IMG/VR virus record: IMGVR_UViG_3300036944_000945
Location: 1-43,882 of that record
Reading direction: 5' to 3' (one strand)
Length of the DNA: 43,882 nt
Source of the DNA: a virus
A model generated the notes under the pieces. It was not told the DNA's origin. It ran no database searches and worked only from the letters and a program-made list of their open reading frames with translations. The position numbers and the translations under genes were made by a program. This document shows, piece by piece, positions 7,269-14,315 of this stretch; the stretch's first letter is position 1, and each line of letters begins with the position of its first letter.

Positions 7269-7639
7269 CGCCGAACGAAGAAACCCTCCGCGCTGAGGTC
7301 GAGTACCTGCGCGCTCAACTGGCTGGCCTGACCGGCAGTATCGACTACCAGTCGCGCCTCCGCATGGAGTTTGGCCTGACGCCCAAGCAGGCAGGCATCC
7401 TCGCCCTGTTCATGAACACGTCGCGGCCCGTGTCGCAGTCGATCGTTTACTCGAACGTCTATGAATATCCGGGCGGCGACGGGCCTGAGTTCCCCATCGT
7501 CAAAGTCGGCATCTCACAACTGCGCCGCAAACTGGCGTCGTTCAAGGCGCCCGGCCGCATCGCCAACTCCTACGGGACCGGCACCTATCAACTGTCCGAC
7601 GACCTGCGCGCCTGGGTGGCGGAAAGGGTCGCGGCATGA
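7265..7639 (+). CDS. OmpR/CtrA-type winged-helix DNA-binding protein without a receiver domain
   Basis: After a short helical N-terminus (residues 5-22), residues about 35-110 form a trans-reg-C winged helix: LTPKQAGILALFM, then IVKVGISQLRRKLASF as recognition helix, then YGTGTYQL as the wing. In alphaproteobacteria this pattern is closest in layout to the CtrA DNA-binding domain (IIDVFICKLRKKL, WGRGY), but there is no phospho-receiver domain. It lies directly upstream of a GcrA homologue with an ATGA overlap. A role as a phage transcription factor that competes at OmpR/CtrA-type sites is an inference. Confidence 0.75.
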   Translation: MTPNEETLRAEVEYLRAQLAGLTGSIDYQSRLRMEFGLTPKQAGILALFMNTSRPVSQSIVYSNVYEYPGGDGPEFPIVKVGISQLRRKLASFKAPGRIANSYGTGTYQLSDDLRAWVAERVAA

Positions 7640-8097
7640 CCGGCTGGAACGAGGGAACCGCGCGCGATCTGTGGCGAGAGGGCAAGTCGGCGACTGAGAT
7701 CGCCATGTACTTGGGCATGACCCGGAACGCTGTGTGCGGGCGGCTGTGGCGCATGGGCCTGAAGCGCGAGGGTCCGGCATCGTATGGCATCCGCCAGCGC
7801 GCGGTGCCCAAGCCGCCGCGCGTCAAGAAGTTCAAGGTGGTCAAGCCGGTGAAGCTGGCCAAGCCTGCGCGCGTTGAGGCGGTTGTCGTGGTGCCGGTCG
7901 TCATCGACATCATGGCCGCGCGACCGTTCCTGTCGCGGACCATGCACGAGTGCTCGTGGATTCTCGAAGGCGGCGATGCGTGCTGCAATCCGGTTGACGG
8001 CAACGGAAGCTACTGCGCCGGCCACCGCGCGATCGTCTATCGCCCGACGGGCAAGCCCAAAGACTACGAGCGGTCCCTGCGGAGGTACGTCGCATGA
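7636..8097 (+). CDS. gcrA: GcrA-family cell-cycle regulator homologue
   Basis: The N-terminus aligns well with GcrA: MTGWNEGTARDLWREGKSAT, then EIAMYLGMTRNAVCGRLWRM (compare the GcrA pattern W-x-x-G-x-S-A-x-x-I-A and T-R-N-A-V-x-G). A Lys/Pro/Val-rich linker follows. The C-terminal domain keeps the GcrA Cys-His pattern (C106, C116/C117, C127, H130) and the Y-x-P ending. Host GcrA binds sigma70-RNA polymerase and activates promoters carrying CcrM-methylated GANTC. A phage copy could retarget polymerase to methylated phage sites such as those at 14400-14578. The retargeting is inference; family membership is firm. Confidence 0.88.
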   Translation: MTGWNEGTARDLWREGKSATEIAMYLGMTRNAVCGRLWRMGLKREGPASYGIRQRAVPKPPRVKKFKVVKPVKLAKPARVEAVVVVPVVIDIMAARPFLSRTMHECSWILEGGDACCNPVDGNGSYCAGHRAIVYRPTGKPKDYERSLRRYVA

Positions 8098-8264
8098 CCC
8101 GCTACAACGCCAAGATCACGGGCGGATACATGACACGCGACGGTGAGTTCGTCCTGAACGTGAAGCCCGACAAGGGTGATCCGGTGCAGGTCAAATACTG
8201 GGAGGCGCTGCCCGACGGCAAGCGCGTGCTGCTGGTCGGCAATGAGATTGTGGGGGTTCAGTGA
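8094..8264 (+). CDS. Hypothetical small protein (56 aa)
   Basis: This gene lies between the GcrA homologue (ATGA overlap at 8094) and the next small gene (TGATG overlap at 8262). It starts MTRYNAKITGGYMTRDGEFV and appears to be a small beta-strand domain (DPVQVKYWEALPDGKRVLLV). No family is recognised. Coupling on both sides is the main evidence that it is real. Confidence 0.65.
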   Translation: MTRYNAKITGGYMTRDGEFVLNVKPDKGDPVQVKYWEALPDGKRVLLVGNEIVGVQ

Positions 8265-8467
8265 TGCAGTTTCTCACACTCGACGACATCAAGCGCGCGT
8301 CCGAGATCGGCGGCGCGCACCTCGACGCACTGGGCAAGTTCGACCTGCGCACCCTGTCCGCGGACGAGTACGTCACCTTCTGCCTGATCATCGTCAATGA
8401 GGCGAACAAGGCCGCGGGCGACCGCATCGTGTCGGCGTGGACGATTCCGGTGGGGGGTCTGGGGTGA
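8264..8467 (+). CDS. Hypothetical small protein (67 aa)
   Basis: The ATG at 8264 overlaps the previous stop by one base. A GTG three bases earlier is an alternative start. The protein is helical and acidic at the start (FLTLDDIKRASEIGGAHLD) and ends GGLG, overlapping the primase start by GTGA. Function is unknown. Its place directly before the primase suggests a replication accessory role. Confidence 0.68.
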   Translation: MQFLTLDDIKRASEIGGAHLDALGKFDLRTLSADEYVTFCLIIVNEANKAAGDRIVSAWTIPVGGLG

Positions 8468-10875
8468 GTTCTCCCTTCTCCGCATCTGCCTCCGACCTGC
8501 AGGCGCTCGGCTACTCTGTCCTGCCGCTGATCCCGGCGGACTGGGCCCAGCACCAGGGTCGCGGGAAATGCCCCGGCGAGTATCGCTCGGGCGGCTGGAA
8601 GGGCATGTCCAAGTGGCAACGGTTCCGTGACACCACGCCGTCGGCGTTCGAGTTGGGGCTGTGGGCCAAGGCGCCGGGCGCGAACATCGGCCTGCTCATG
8701 GGCACGGTGGCGCGCAAGGATCTGCACGTCGTCGTTCTGGATTTTGACGCCCAGGACGCCGACGTGCTGGACACCCTGCTGCGCTCGGCACCCGCGAGTC
8801 CGATGGTCAAGCGTGGCGCAAAGGGCGAGAGCCGGTTCTATCTGGCACCCAAGACGCTGAAGACCGCCTCGTACGACGGGCCCGACGGGCGCCTGCTCGA
8901 TCGCCTGACCGGGTTCGACACGCGCCAGACCGTCGTGCCGCCGTCGATCCACCCGGAAACCGGCAAGCCCTACGTCTGGCTGGCCGGGCCCGTGCGCGCG
9001 GACGAGTTGCCCGTCCTGACAGATGACGACATGACGGCGCTGGAGGAGGCGCTGGAGGTGTGCGGGTGGTCGCGGGAGCGTGTGTCGGCCGGCAAGGATC
9101 GTGCGCCGCGCGCCCCACGTTGCGGCGAGATCGACCCCGATGACATTTGGTCTGAGACGAAGGCGGCGGCGCTTTCTCACCTAGACCAGTGGGTGCCGGC
9201 GCTCGACCTGTACGGATGCAGGCCTGCACGCGGCGGGTTTGAGGCGGTCGCTACATGGCGGGCGTCCAGCACCGGGCAGGCGAACCCGGACCGCAAGCGC
9301 AACCTCTCGATCCAGCGCGACGGCATCAAGGATTTTGGTACGAACGAGACCTATTCGGCGATCGACCTGGTGATGGCCGCTCGGGACTGCGAGCAAGCGG
9401 CGGCGACGGACTGGCTGCGTGAGCGACTGGGCCTGAAGGATGACAGCGTGGTGATCGCGCTCGATATGCCGACGGTGGGCAACGACGACCTGCCTGAGCC
9501 TTTGCGCCCCGTGCCCGTTATCACCCTGCAGGAGTTCGCGGACACGGTGGTCGCGCCCGCTATGGACCGGCTCAAGGTCGAGCACCCTGAATACGCAGAC
9601 GCCCCGCCCGCAACGCCCACCTCCGAGCTTCCCGACGCGCTCACCCGCGCACCCGGCCTTGTCGGCTCGATCACGGACTGGATCTGCGATACGGCGCGCA
9701 AGCCTCAGCGTGCCGGCGCGCTCATGGCGGCGCTTGAGATCGTCGGAACGGCTGCAGGACGCACGTTTTCGGGCCCTACACGCACCGGAACGCACCTGTA
9801 TGGGCTGTTTCTGGCACCGTCTGGCGCGGCCAAGGATCACCCGCTCAAGGCGATCGACCGCGTGCTGCGTGCGGCAACGCTCGGCGCGCATGTCGGGCCC
9901 GGCGAGTTCATGTCCATGTCGGCGCTGGTCTCGCGTCTCAATCGCCAGCCGCTCACGCTCACCTGCATTGACGAGTTCGGCGGCTATCTCGGCCGGATCA
10001 ATGGGCGCAAGGCCTCGCCGCATGAGAAGGCGATCACCCGCACCCTGCGCTCGGCCTGGGGCTCCAGTTTCGACACGATGGCCACGCCTGAATGGGCGGG
10101 CAGGGTAGGGGAGCCGATCTTTTCACCCGCCCTCTCGATCTACGGCGTGTCCACGCACGAGGAGTTCTTCGCCAACCTCGACGGCGCGGACGTGTTCAAC
10201 GGCTTCCTCAATCGCTTTCTGATTTTCTCGACGCACGCCCGTGTTGAGGAGCGCGAGCCGCTGCTGGACAAGACCGCCGTGCCGGATGCGATCGTTGACG
10301 GGCTGGTCGCGATCGTTGCGTCCCTGCCTCCGCTCAGTCGCGCCACCTCGCACAACTCCGCCTCGGACGGCCCCTCGATCGTTGTGCCTTGGGACGACAA
10401 GTATGCGCACCAGGCCTACATGGCATTCGGGCAGGAGTGTGAGCGGCGCGAGCAGGACGCGGTGTTCTTCACCCGCTCGGCGGAGATGGCGCAGCGCATG
10501 GCCACGATCAGGGCGATCGGTCGCGACGGCGCCGCGGCAAAGGTCACGCTCGAGGACATGGACTGGGGTATCGCGCTCGCACGGTGGTCCGCGGAACAGA
10601 CGGTCGAGATGGCCTCGGATTATATGGCCGAGACGCAGCACCAGGGCGAGGCGCAGCGTGTCATTCGTGCGCTGCAGGGGCGCGGCTGGATGACGTTCCG
10701 GGAAATATCCCAGTCGCTCAAGAACCGGCTGAAGGCAAAGGAGTTGCGCGACATGCTGGACGGCCTTGTCGATGGCGGGGATCTGGACCGGCGCGAGGAT
10801 CAGCCGCCGGCAGGGGGGCACAAGATCAAGTCGTATCGCGTGTCCGTCGAGCGGCCGTCTCCCGGCGCGTCCTGA
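8464..10875 (+). CDS. Bifunctional primase-polymerase fused to a DUF3987-like helicase region
   Basis: The N-terminal domain matches the prim-pol family: a basic, Trp-containing region (residues about 35-55), then GANIGLLMG and the metal-binding VLDFDAQDAD (aspartates at 93 and 95). The second half resembles DUF3987 phage helicase/primase proteins, with a P-loop-like LAPSGAAKDHP and a Walker B-like CIDEFGGYL. The Walker A lysine is followed by Asp rather than Ser/Thr, which is unusual and could affect ATP use. At 803 residues it is the main replication protein of the phage. The GTG start at 8464 overlaps the previous stop (GTGA). Confidence 0.87.
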   Translation: MSSPFSASASDLQALGYSVLPLIPADWAQHQGRGKCPGEYRSGGWKGMSKWQRFRDTTPSAFELGLWAKAPGANIGLLMGTVARKDLHVVVLDFDAQDADVLDTLLRSAPASPMVKRGAKGESRFYLAPKTLKTASYDGPDGRLLDRLTGFDTRQTVVPPSIHPETGKPYVWLAGPVRADELPVLTDDDMTALEEALEVCGWSRERVSAGKDRAPRAPRCGEIDPDDIWSETKAAALSHLDQWVPALDLYGCRPARGGFEAVATWRASSTGQANPDRKRNLSIQRDGIKDFGTNETYSAIDLVMAARDCEQAAATDWLRERLGLKDDSVVIALDMPTVGNDDLPEPLRPVPVITLQEFADTVVAPAMDRLKVEHPEYADAPPATPTSELPDALTRAPGLVGSITDWICDTARKPQRAGALMAALEIVGTAAGRTFSGPTRTGTHLYGLFLAPSGAAKDHPLKAIDRVLRAATLGAHVGPGEFMSMSALVSRLNRQPLTLTCIDEFGGYLGRINGRKASPHEKAITRTLRSAWGSSFDTMATPEWAGRVGEPIFSPALSIYGVSTHEEFFANLDGADVFNGFLNRFLIFSTHARVEEREPLLDKTAVPDAIVDGLVAIVASLPPLSRATSHNSASDGPSIVVPWDDKYAHQAYMAFGQECERREQDAVFFTRSAEMAQRMATIRAIGRDGAAAKVTLEDMDWGIALARWSAEQTVEMASDYMAETQHQGEAQRVIRALQGRGWMTFREISQSLKNRLKAKELRDMLDGLVDGGDLDRREDQPPAGGHKIKSYRVSVERPSPGAS

Positions 10876-10901
10876 TTCGCGATCAGTTTCCGCCCAAGCA
10901 A

Positions 10902-10941
10902 AAGGCCCGGCCGGTGATTTCACCAGTCGGGCCTTGGTTTT
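10902..10941. terminator. Bidirectional Rho-independent terminator between convergent operons
   Basis: Outer arms AAGGCCCG (10902-10909) and CGGGCCTT (10928-10935), plus inner arms GGTGA and TCACC, form a long stem. A T-run (GGTTTTCT) follows on one side and an A-run precedes it on the other, so it can stop both the rightward replication operon and the leftward accessory operon. Confidence 0.82.
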
Positions 10942-10971
10942 CTGATCACGGTTCGCGCCGGCACGCGCGGT

Positions 10972-11172
10972 TCAGTCAGGCTGCGAGTCCTGTGCGCGCG
11001 CGCAGGCGATCGCGGCCCGGATCGCGGCCTGCAGCGTGCCATGCCGGGCGATCAGGGAGTCGAGATCGGCCGCCATATCAGGCGAGGCGCGAAACGTGAC
11101 CTTGCGCCACCCCTCGCCCTGTAGCTTCGATTCATGGGCGGCTGCAGCCTTGCGCCGGGCGGGGCTATTCAT
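10972..11172 (-). CDS. Small basic protein, possible ribbon-helix-helix DNA-binding protein (66 aa)
   Basis: The N-terminus is Lys/Arg-rich (ARRKAAAAHESKL). A WRKVTFRASPDMAADLDSLI segment follows that looks like a ribbon-helix-helix strand and first helix, with TLQAAIRAAIACAR as the second helix. It is the last gene of the leftward island and overlaps the XRE gene by 8 bases. A transcriptional or antitoxin-type regulator is plausible. The family match is structural impression only. Confidence 0.65.
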   Translation of the reverse strand: MNSPARRKAAAAHESKLQGEGWRKVTFRASPDMAADLDSLIARHGTLQAAIRAAIACARAQDSQPD

Positions 11173-11386
11173 TGCGCCAACCGTCCGGCCGGAAGCCGGT
11201 TAGGAATGCCTCAACACACACTGTGACGGGCCCGGATATGTCGCGGGCGCCGGACTCCATATCCCGCACGCGGTCCGGCCCCTTTGTCTCGACCTGGGCA
11301 AGGCGCAAGGCGCGCGCCATATCGCGGAGGGACCATCCCAGGCGGAGGCGCGCGGCCTTTAGATCGGCGGGCGTGGTGATCGTCAA
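11165..11386 (-). CDS. XRE-family regulator at the end of the accessory island (Aca-like position)
   Basis: The 73-residue protein has a helix-turn-helix: LKAARLRLGWSLRDMARALR, then DRVRDMESGARDISGPVTV. Small HTH genes at the end of phage anti-defence operons (aca genes) repress those operons by binding inverted repeats near the promoter. The three transcription units here each have an inverted repeat just before the first gene, which fits that model. Aca identity is not proven: XRE proteins are common. The overlap with the upstream gene is four bases (ATGA). Confidence 0.72.
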   Translation of the reverse strand: MTITTPADLKAARLRLGWSLRDMARALRLAQVETKGPDRVRDMESGARDISGPVTVCVEAFLTGFRPDGWRNE

Positions 11387-11625
11387 AACAGACTCCCCTG
11401 ATTCATGGCCGTTTCATCCCATAGGCCGCCACAAGGCAAGCCTGCAGCCCCTCGCCTTGCCTCGCGCCGGGCGCGCTCTTGTGCGAGTTGGCGAGCGGTT
11501 AGAGGGACGGCCGCGACACCGGGAATCAGGGATTGATCCGCCGCGCCGTCGGCTAGGGTTACAGTTTCGGAGGCGGGGTTAACCGCCTCCGAGTCGTTGC
11601 GCATAGCCCAGGCTGCTAGGTTCAT
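11383..11625 (-). CDS. Hypothetical protein (80 aa)
   Basis: The ATG at 11625 overlaps the upstream stop (TGATG). A GTG at 11628 is an alternative. The middle is an Arg/Ala-rich helix (LTARQLAQERARREARRGAA), and the C-terminus is GLPCGGLWDETAMNQGSLF. No known domain is visible. It is coupled in the leftward accessory operon. Confidence 0.6.
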   Translation of the reverse strand: MNLAAWAMRNDSEAVNPASETVTLADGAADQSLIPGVAAVPLTARQLAQERARREARRGAAGLPCGGLWDETAMNQGSLF

Positions 11626-12338
11626 CACCGCACCTGCAGGGTATGGGACTCGGCGCCCGTCATAGCGTCAACGAATCGGATTGTGCGAACCGGCTCAACA
11701 ATCGGCGCATCCTCCGGCCACGTTTCCGCATAGACCGAGTCATAATCCTCCGGTTCCGGTTCAACGTATGGCGCCCAGTCCGACTCGGCCGGATAGCAGG
11801 GCGTTCCGCTGATCTCGCGCTCAATCGCCTCTAACAGGGCACCAACGCCCAGACGGTGCAATTCGTCATCCCGATCCGCGCCCATGCCCAGTGACGGCGA
11901 CGCATAGCCGGACACATAGCCGCGCTCGCAAGCGAGATCGGCCGCATAGTCGAGCGCCAACCCCTGATCCGTCACTAGCTTGCGCCGGAATGCGCCGCGA
12001 CGGTGCCATAGATGCGCGCCCATTGCCTGCAGATCGCCGCCGGTATCGCGAAGGCCGCCCGCCCGTGACAGAAACTCGCAAAGGGACATAGGGGCGCGCT
12101 CCGGCTTCACCGGCGCCGGTGCGGGCGTGATGCCCTGCAGGGCGTTTGCAAGGGCTTTGGCCGCTATGCGCCAGTCGGCGCGCTTGTGTGTCGTCTGGGC
12201 GGTCTCAAAGGCCTGCCGGGCGGCCTTGTCCGTCACAAGGGGGGCGAGGGCATGACAGGCCACGCGCCAGCGTTTGCGCGCGCCCGGTTGTCCGGCGCCG
12301 GATTCGGCGGCCTGATAGAGTTTGAGGGCGGGGCTCAT
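11625..12338 (-). CDS. Hypothetical protein with a polyvalent-protein-like domain (237 aa)
   Basis: The N-terminal 70 residues are helical and basic. The middle segment, MSLCEFLSRAGGLRDTGGDL, then MGAHLWHRRGAFRRKLV and ALDYAADLACERGYV, resembles a domain I associate with large polyvalent proteins of phages and plasmids in alphaproteobacteria. Such proteins are often injected with DNA to counter host defences. The C-terminus is acidic. The resemblance is from memory of the pattern, so function stays open. It sits between a 53-residue gene and an 80-residue gene with overlapping stops. Confidence 0.65.
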   Translation of the reverse strand: MSPALKLYQAAESGAGQPGARKRWRVACHALAPLVTDKAARQAFETAQTTHKRADWRIAAKALANALQGITPAPAPVKPERAPMSLCEFLSRAGGLRDTGGDLQAMGAHLWHRRGAFRRKLVTDQGLALDYAADLACERGYVSGYASPSLGMGADRDDELHRLGVGALLEAIEREISGTPCYPAESDWAPYVEPEPEDYDSVYAETWPEDAPIVEPVRTIRFVDAMTGAESHTLQVR

Positions 12339-12496
12339 TGTCCGGCCTCCGACTCGCGGGCCCGCTCAATCGCCTCCGCCAATGCGTCGCGCTGATATGC
12401 GGTTGACGGGCGGCCTTGTGCGAGATTTTCGGCGAGGCGATCAAGAACGGCCGCCAATGCCGGGCCGGACATTCCGGGCCAATTTGTGTGTGTCAT
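12335..12496 (-). CDS. Hypothetical small protein, first gene of a transcription unit (53 aa)
   Basis: It begins MTHTNWPGMSGPALAAVLDR and forms mostly one long helix (AYQRDALAEAIERARESEAG). A good AAGGAAA ribosome-binding site precedes the ATG at 12496, and the palindrome at 12513-12525 lies just upstream. The end overlaps the 237-residue gene by ATGA. Function is unknown. Confidence 0.62.
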   Translation of the reverse strand: MTHTNWPGMSGPALAAVLDRLAENLAQGRPSTAYQRDALAEAIERARESEAGQ

Positions 12497-12512
12497 AGCG
12501 TTTCCTTTCGGC

Positions 12513-12525
12513 GCCCAGTCTGGGC
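12513..12525. promoter_or_regulatory. Palindrome GCCCAG-T-CTGGGC before the 53-residue gene
   Basis: This perfect 6-bp inverted repeat lies 17 bp upstream of the start. The same palindrome, differing only in the central base, precedes ardA at 13161. It could be an operator for the island's XRE protein or a stem at the 5' end of the mRNA. Confidence 0.6.
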
Positions 12526-12551
12526 AATGCGGACTCTAACCGTCCGGCAAA

Positions 12552-12574
12552 CCCGCCCGCGTGATGCGAGCGGG
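12552..12574 (-). terminator. Hairpin downstream of ardA
   Basis: On the minus strand CCCGCTCG pairs with CGGGCGGG (one G-T pair) around a 7-nt loop, followed by a short T-run (TTTG). It lies just after the ardA stop and separates ardA from the next leftward unit. Confidence 0.5.
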
Positions 12575-12586
12575 AAATCGGGGCGG

Positions 12587-13141
12587 TTAGCGCGAGTGAA
12601 GAACGATGATCCCGGCGCTTGCGCTCGAGACGGTGAAGATCTCGCCGCCTAGACGCATATCCCGCGCCCATGCCTCAAAATCGAAATAGCGCGCCACGTC
12701 GTCCGGGACGCCTTCAAGAAAGCCGGTTTCTTCAAGATAGGACTCGGCCCAGTCGGCGAGGGTGTCGCCTTCGCCCGCGTAACAATCATTCCACCAGTCG
12801 GCGACGTCGACGGAGTCCAGGTCGTCAATCCGTTGCGGACAGACGTTGTCCGTATATGCGTCAAGTGCCGGTTCCGCGTGATCGCCAAGCGACTCGGCGC
12901 TTTCCTCAAAGGCTGCAGCAATGGCTAGGGCGGCGGCGCTCGCATATTCGCCTAGCAGATAGGTGACGGCCTTCGGGCCCTCATAGTCAGCTATAAAGTG
13001 TTCCTCCGCGCCGGGCGTGCCTTTCGCCAGCGCGGACGCGATCATCGCCGCGTTTTCGTCCGCGTCCGTCGAGACGTCGCACCAGTCGCCGACTAGGCGG
13101 CCGTTGTTATAACTGGCAAGGCAACCGATCCATGCACGCAT
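12587..13141 (-). CDS. ardA: ArdA antirestriction protein
   Basis: The sequence has the ArdA hallmarks: IGCLASYNNGRLVGDWCDV at the N-terminus, HFIADYEGPKAVTYLLGEY near the middle, and YAGEGDTLADWAESYLEETG, then DVARYFDFEAWARDM at the C-terminus. At 184 residues it is the usual length. ArdA is an acidic DNA mimic that dimerises and inhibits type I restriction-modification enzymes, protecting incoming DNA. The ATG at 13141 follows a GGAGAG ribosome-binding site. The gene is flanked by hairpins and has its own palindrome upstream, so it is probably a separate transcription unit suited to early expression. Confidence 0.93.
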   Translation of the reverse strand: MRAWIGCLASYNNGRLVGDWCDVSTDADENAAMIASALAKGTPGAEEHFIADYEGPKAVTYLLGEYASAAALAIAAAFEESAESLGDHAEPALDAYTDNVCPQRIDDLDSVDVADWWNDCYAGEGDTLADWAESYLEETGFLEGVPDDVARYFDFEAWARDMRLGGEIFTVSSASAGIIVLHSR

Positions 13142-13160
13142 ATCAATCTCTCCAATAGGC

Positions 13161-13173
13161 GCCCAGACTGGGC
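13161..13173. promoter_or_regulatory. Palindrome GCCCAG-A-CTGGGC before ardA
   Basis: This perfect inverted repeat lies 20 bp upstream of the ardA start and matches the one at 12513-12525. Both are followed on the minus strand by GCC and then the ribosome-binding site. Confidence 0.6.
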
Positions 13174-13200
13174 AAACAGAACGCACTGGCGTTCAAGAAA

Positions 13201-13221
13201 CCGGCCGCCATTGACGGCCGG
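13201..13221 (-). terminator. Terminator upstream of ardA, ending the first island unit
   Basis: On the minus strand CCGGCCG pairs with CGGCCGG around a 7-nt loop and is followed by GTTTCTT-like T-rich sequence. It lies 17 bp beyond the stop of the 134-residue gene. Confidence 0.65.
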
Positions 13222-13237
13222 AAACTAGAGCGTCGGC

Positions 13238-13642
13238 TTAGCGGGTGAACTCCCAGGCGACCGCGTGGGCGTTGACGACACCGGTTCCGCCCGTCGGGAC
13301 AAAGCGAACCGCCACGCCCGTCCATGGCGTGAAGTCATCCGCGCTCTTGCCGCAAAAACGGTGCGGCTCGCCGATCACCACGACTCCCAGTCCCTTTGCG
13401 CCCGGCGCGATAAGCGAACCGGCGGCGCCCATGGGGATTGAGAGAGACCAGCCCCTTTCCCATGCAAGCCGCTTAACCCGGTTCGCCTGCGATTCTTCGC
13501 CGCGATCTGCAGCGTCCCAGGTGTAGGGGTTGCGATCCAAGCCATAGCCATGGGCTCGAGCGTCGGCACCGTCGGCGTTGAACGGTGCGGGATCAAACGG
13601 GGCGCAATAGCGAGGCGCGCGGGCGGAGATTGAAGCTGTCAT
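13238..13642 (-). CDS. Hypothetical protein (134 aa)
   Basis: I chose the ATG at 13642, which follows a GGGCGGGG ribosome-binding site inside the end of the upstream gene. A TTG at 13648 is possible. The sequence (HGYGLDRNPYTWDAADRGEE, then LAWERGWSLSIPMGAAGSL) is mixed alpha/beta with a Gly-rich middle and no membrane segment. No family is recognised. It is the last gene of the first island unit and is followed by a terminator, just upstream of ardA, so an anti-defence role is possible by association only. Confidence 0.65.
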   Translation of the reverse strand: MTASISARAPRYCAPFDPAPFNADGADARAHGYGLDRNPYTWDAADRGEESQANRVKRLAWERGWSLSIPMGAAGSLIAPGAKGLGVVVIGEPHRFCGKSADDFTPWTGVAVRFVPTGGTGVVNAHAVAWEFTR

Positions 13643-13644
13643 AA

Positions 13645-13854
13645 TCAATACCCCGCCCAGGCTTTCATCGCGCCCGGCGCCGTGAACGTCGGCCGCTCAA
13701 AAGTCTCGCTCCCGTCACGATGCGAGACGCTGCAGCAAAGGCCGGACATTACGCCCGCCTCGCTCATTACCGCCCGGCGCCCCCAGTCATGCGAGCGAGC
13801 CCATAGCAGCCAGCCCAGGCGGGCGTTGGGCGTCATATCGGCGAAGGGAGTCAT
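13645..13854 (-). CDS. Hypothetical small protein (69 aa)
   Basis: It is coupled to the upstream gene by an ATGA overlap (13851-13854). The sequence is Trp- and Met-rich (LGWLLWARSHDWGRRAVMSE) with a CCSVSHRDGSETFERPTF strand region. No known motif is seen. It is one of four small genes in the first island unit. Confidence 0.62.
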   Translation of the reverse strand: MTPFADMTPNARLGWLLWARSHDWGRRAVMSEAGVMSGLCCSVSHRDGSETFERPTFTAPGAMKAWAGY

Positions 13855-14039
13855 TGCGCCCGCTCCACAACATACAGCGATCCGTTAGCGGCGAAGGCGT
13901 CGGCCGCATCGTGGTCCGCGTCATAGTCGGACTGAACGAGCGGGAACGGGATAGCCTGCAGGGCATCGGCAATAGTGGCGAAGGTGCCGAGATAGCGGCG
14001 GCGGTATGCGCAATCGGCGTTCAAGAGATCGTATGCCAT
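13851..14039 (-). CDS. Hypothetical small acidic protein (62 aa)
   Basis: The protein is acidic (LVQSDYDADHDAADAFAANG) and ends SLYVVERAQ, overlapping the next gene by ATGA. Acidic, small and encoded beside ardA, it fits the general look of anti-defence proteins, but nothing in the sequence identifies a target. Confidence 0.62.
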   Translation of the reverse strand: MAYDLLNADCAYRRRYLGTFATIADALQAIPFPLVQSDYDADHDAADAFAANGSLYVVERAQ

Positions 14040-14042
14040 AAC

Positions 14043-14270
14043 CTAGCACTCCCCATAAAGAGCGCCGCCCATGAGCGGCTCGCTCCAAACGTCCCAGGCC
14101 GCGACATAGGCGCCGCCCTGATCCGTCGTCACGGTCACATTGAGACGGACAATCTCAATCCCGTCGTCACTGGCGAAAATCGCCGCGCCTTCAATGTCGG
14201 CCGTCTCGCCGCCGCGGGCGTGCCAATCGGTGACATAGGCTTTTGCGCTTTCGATAGTCAGCACTTGCAT
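14043..14270 (-). CDS. Hypothetical protein, first gene of the accessory island (75 aa)
   Basis: The ATG at 14270 has a GGAATGAG ribosome-binding site and follows the strong sigma70-like promoter at 14316-14345. The protein is acidic, with a beta-rich second half (GIEIVRLNVTVTTDQGGAYV, then AAWDVWSEPLMGG). No family is recognised. As the first gene after a strong promoter facing away from the iteron region, it is probably expressed early and strongly. Confidence 0.65.
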   Translation of the reverse strand: MQVLTIESAKAYVTDWHARGGETADIEGAAIFASDDGIEIVRLNVTVTTDQGGAYVAAWDVWSEPLMGGALYGEC

Positions 14271-14285
14271 CGTCTCATTCCATTT

Positions 14286-14305
14286 CAGGCGCCCCGCATC
14301 GGGGC
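14286..14305 (-). promoter_or_regulatory. 5'-leader hairpin GCCCCG/CGGGGC of the island's first unit
   Basis: On the minus strand, GCCCCGATGCGGGGCGCC lies between the predicted transcription start and the ribosome-binding site. The layout (hairpin, GCC, ribosome-binding site) matches the GCCCAG palindromes before the other two units, though the arm sequence differs. Confidence 0.5.
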
Positions 14306-14315
14306 TGACACCCCG

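Noticed and set aside
7866-7875. Further copies of the late motif (GCGCGTTGAG at 7866, GGGCGTTGAG at about 24363, CACGCGTTGAG near 15145)
   Set aside because: Each differs from GTGCGTTGA in the first bases and two are inside coding sequence. They may be chance matches and were not counted.
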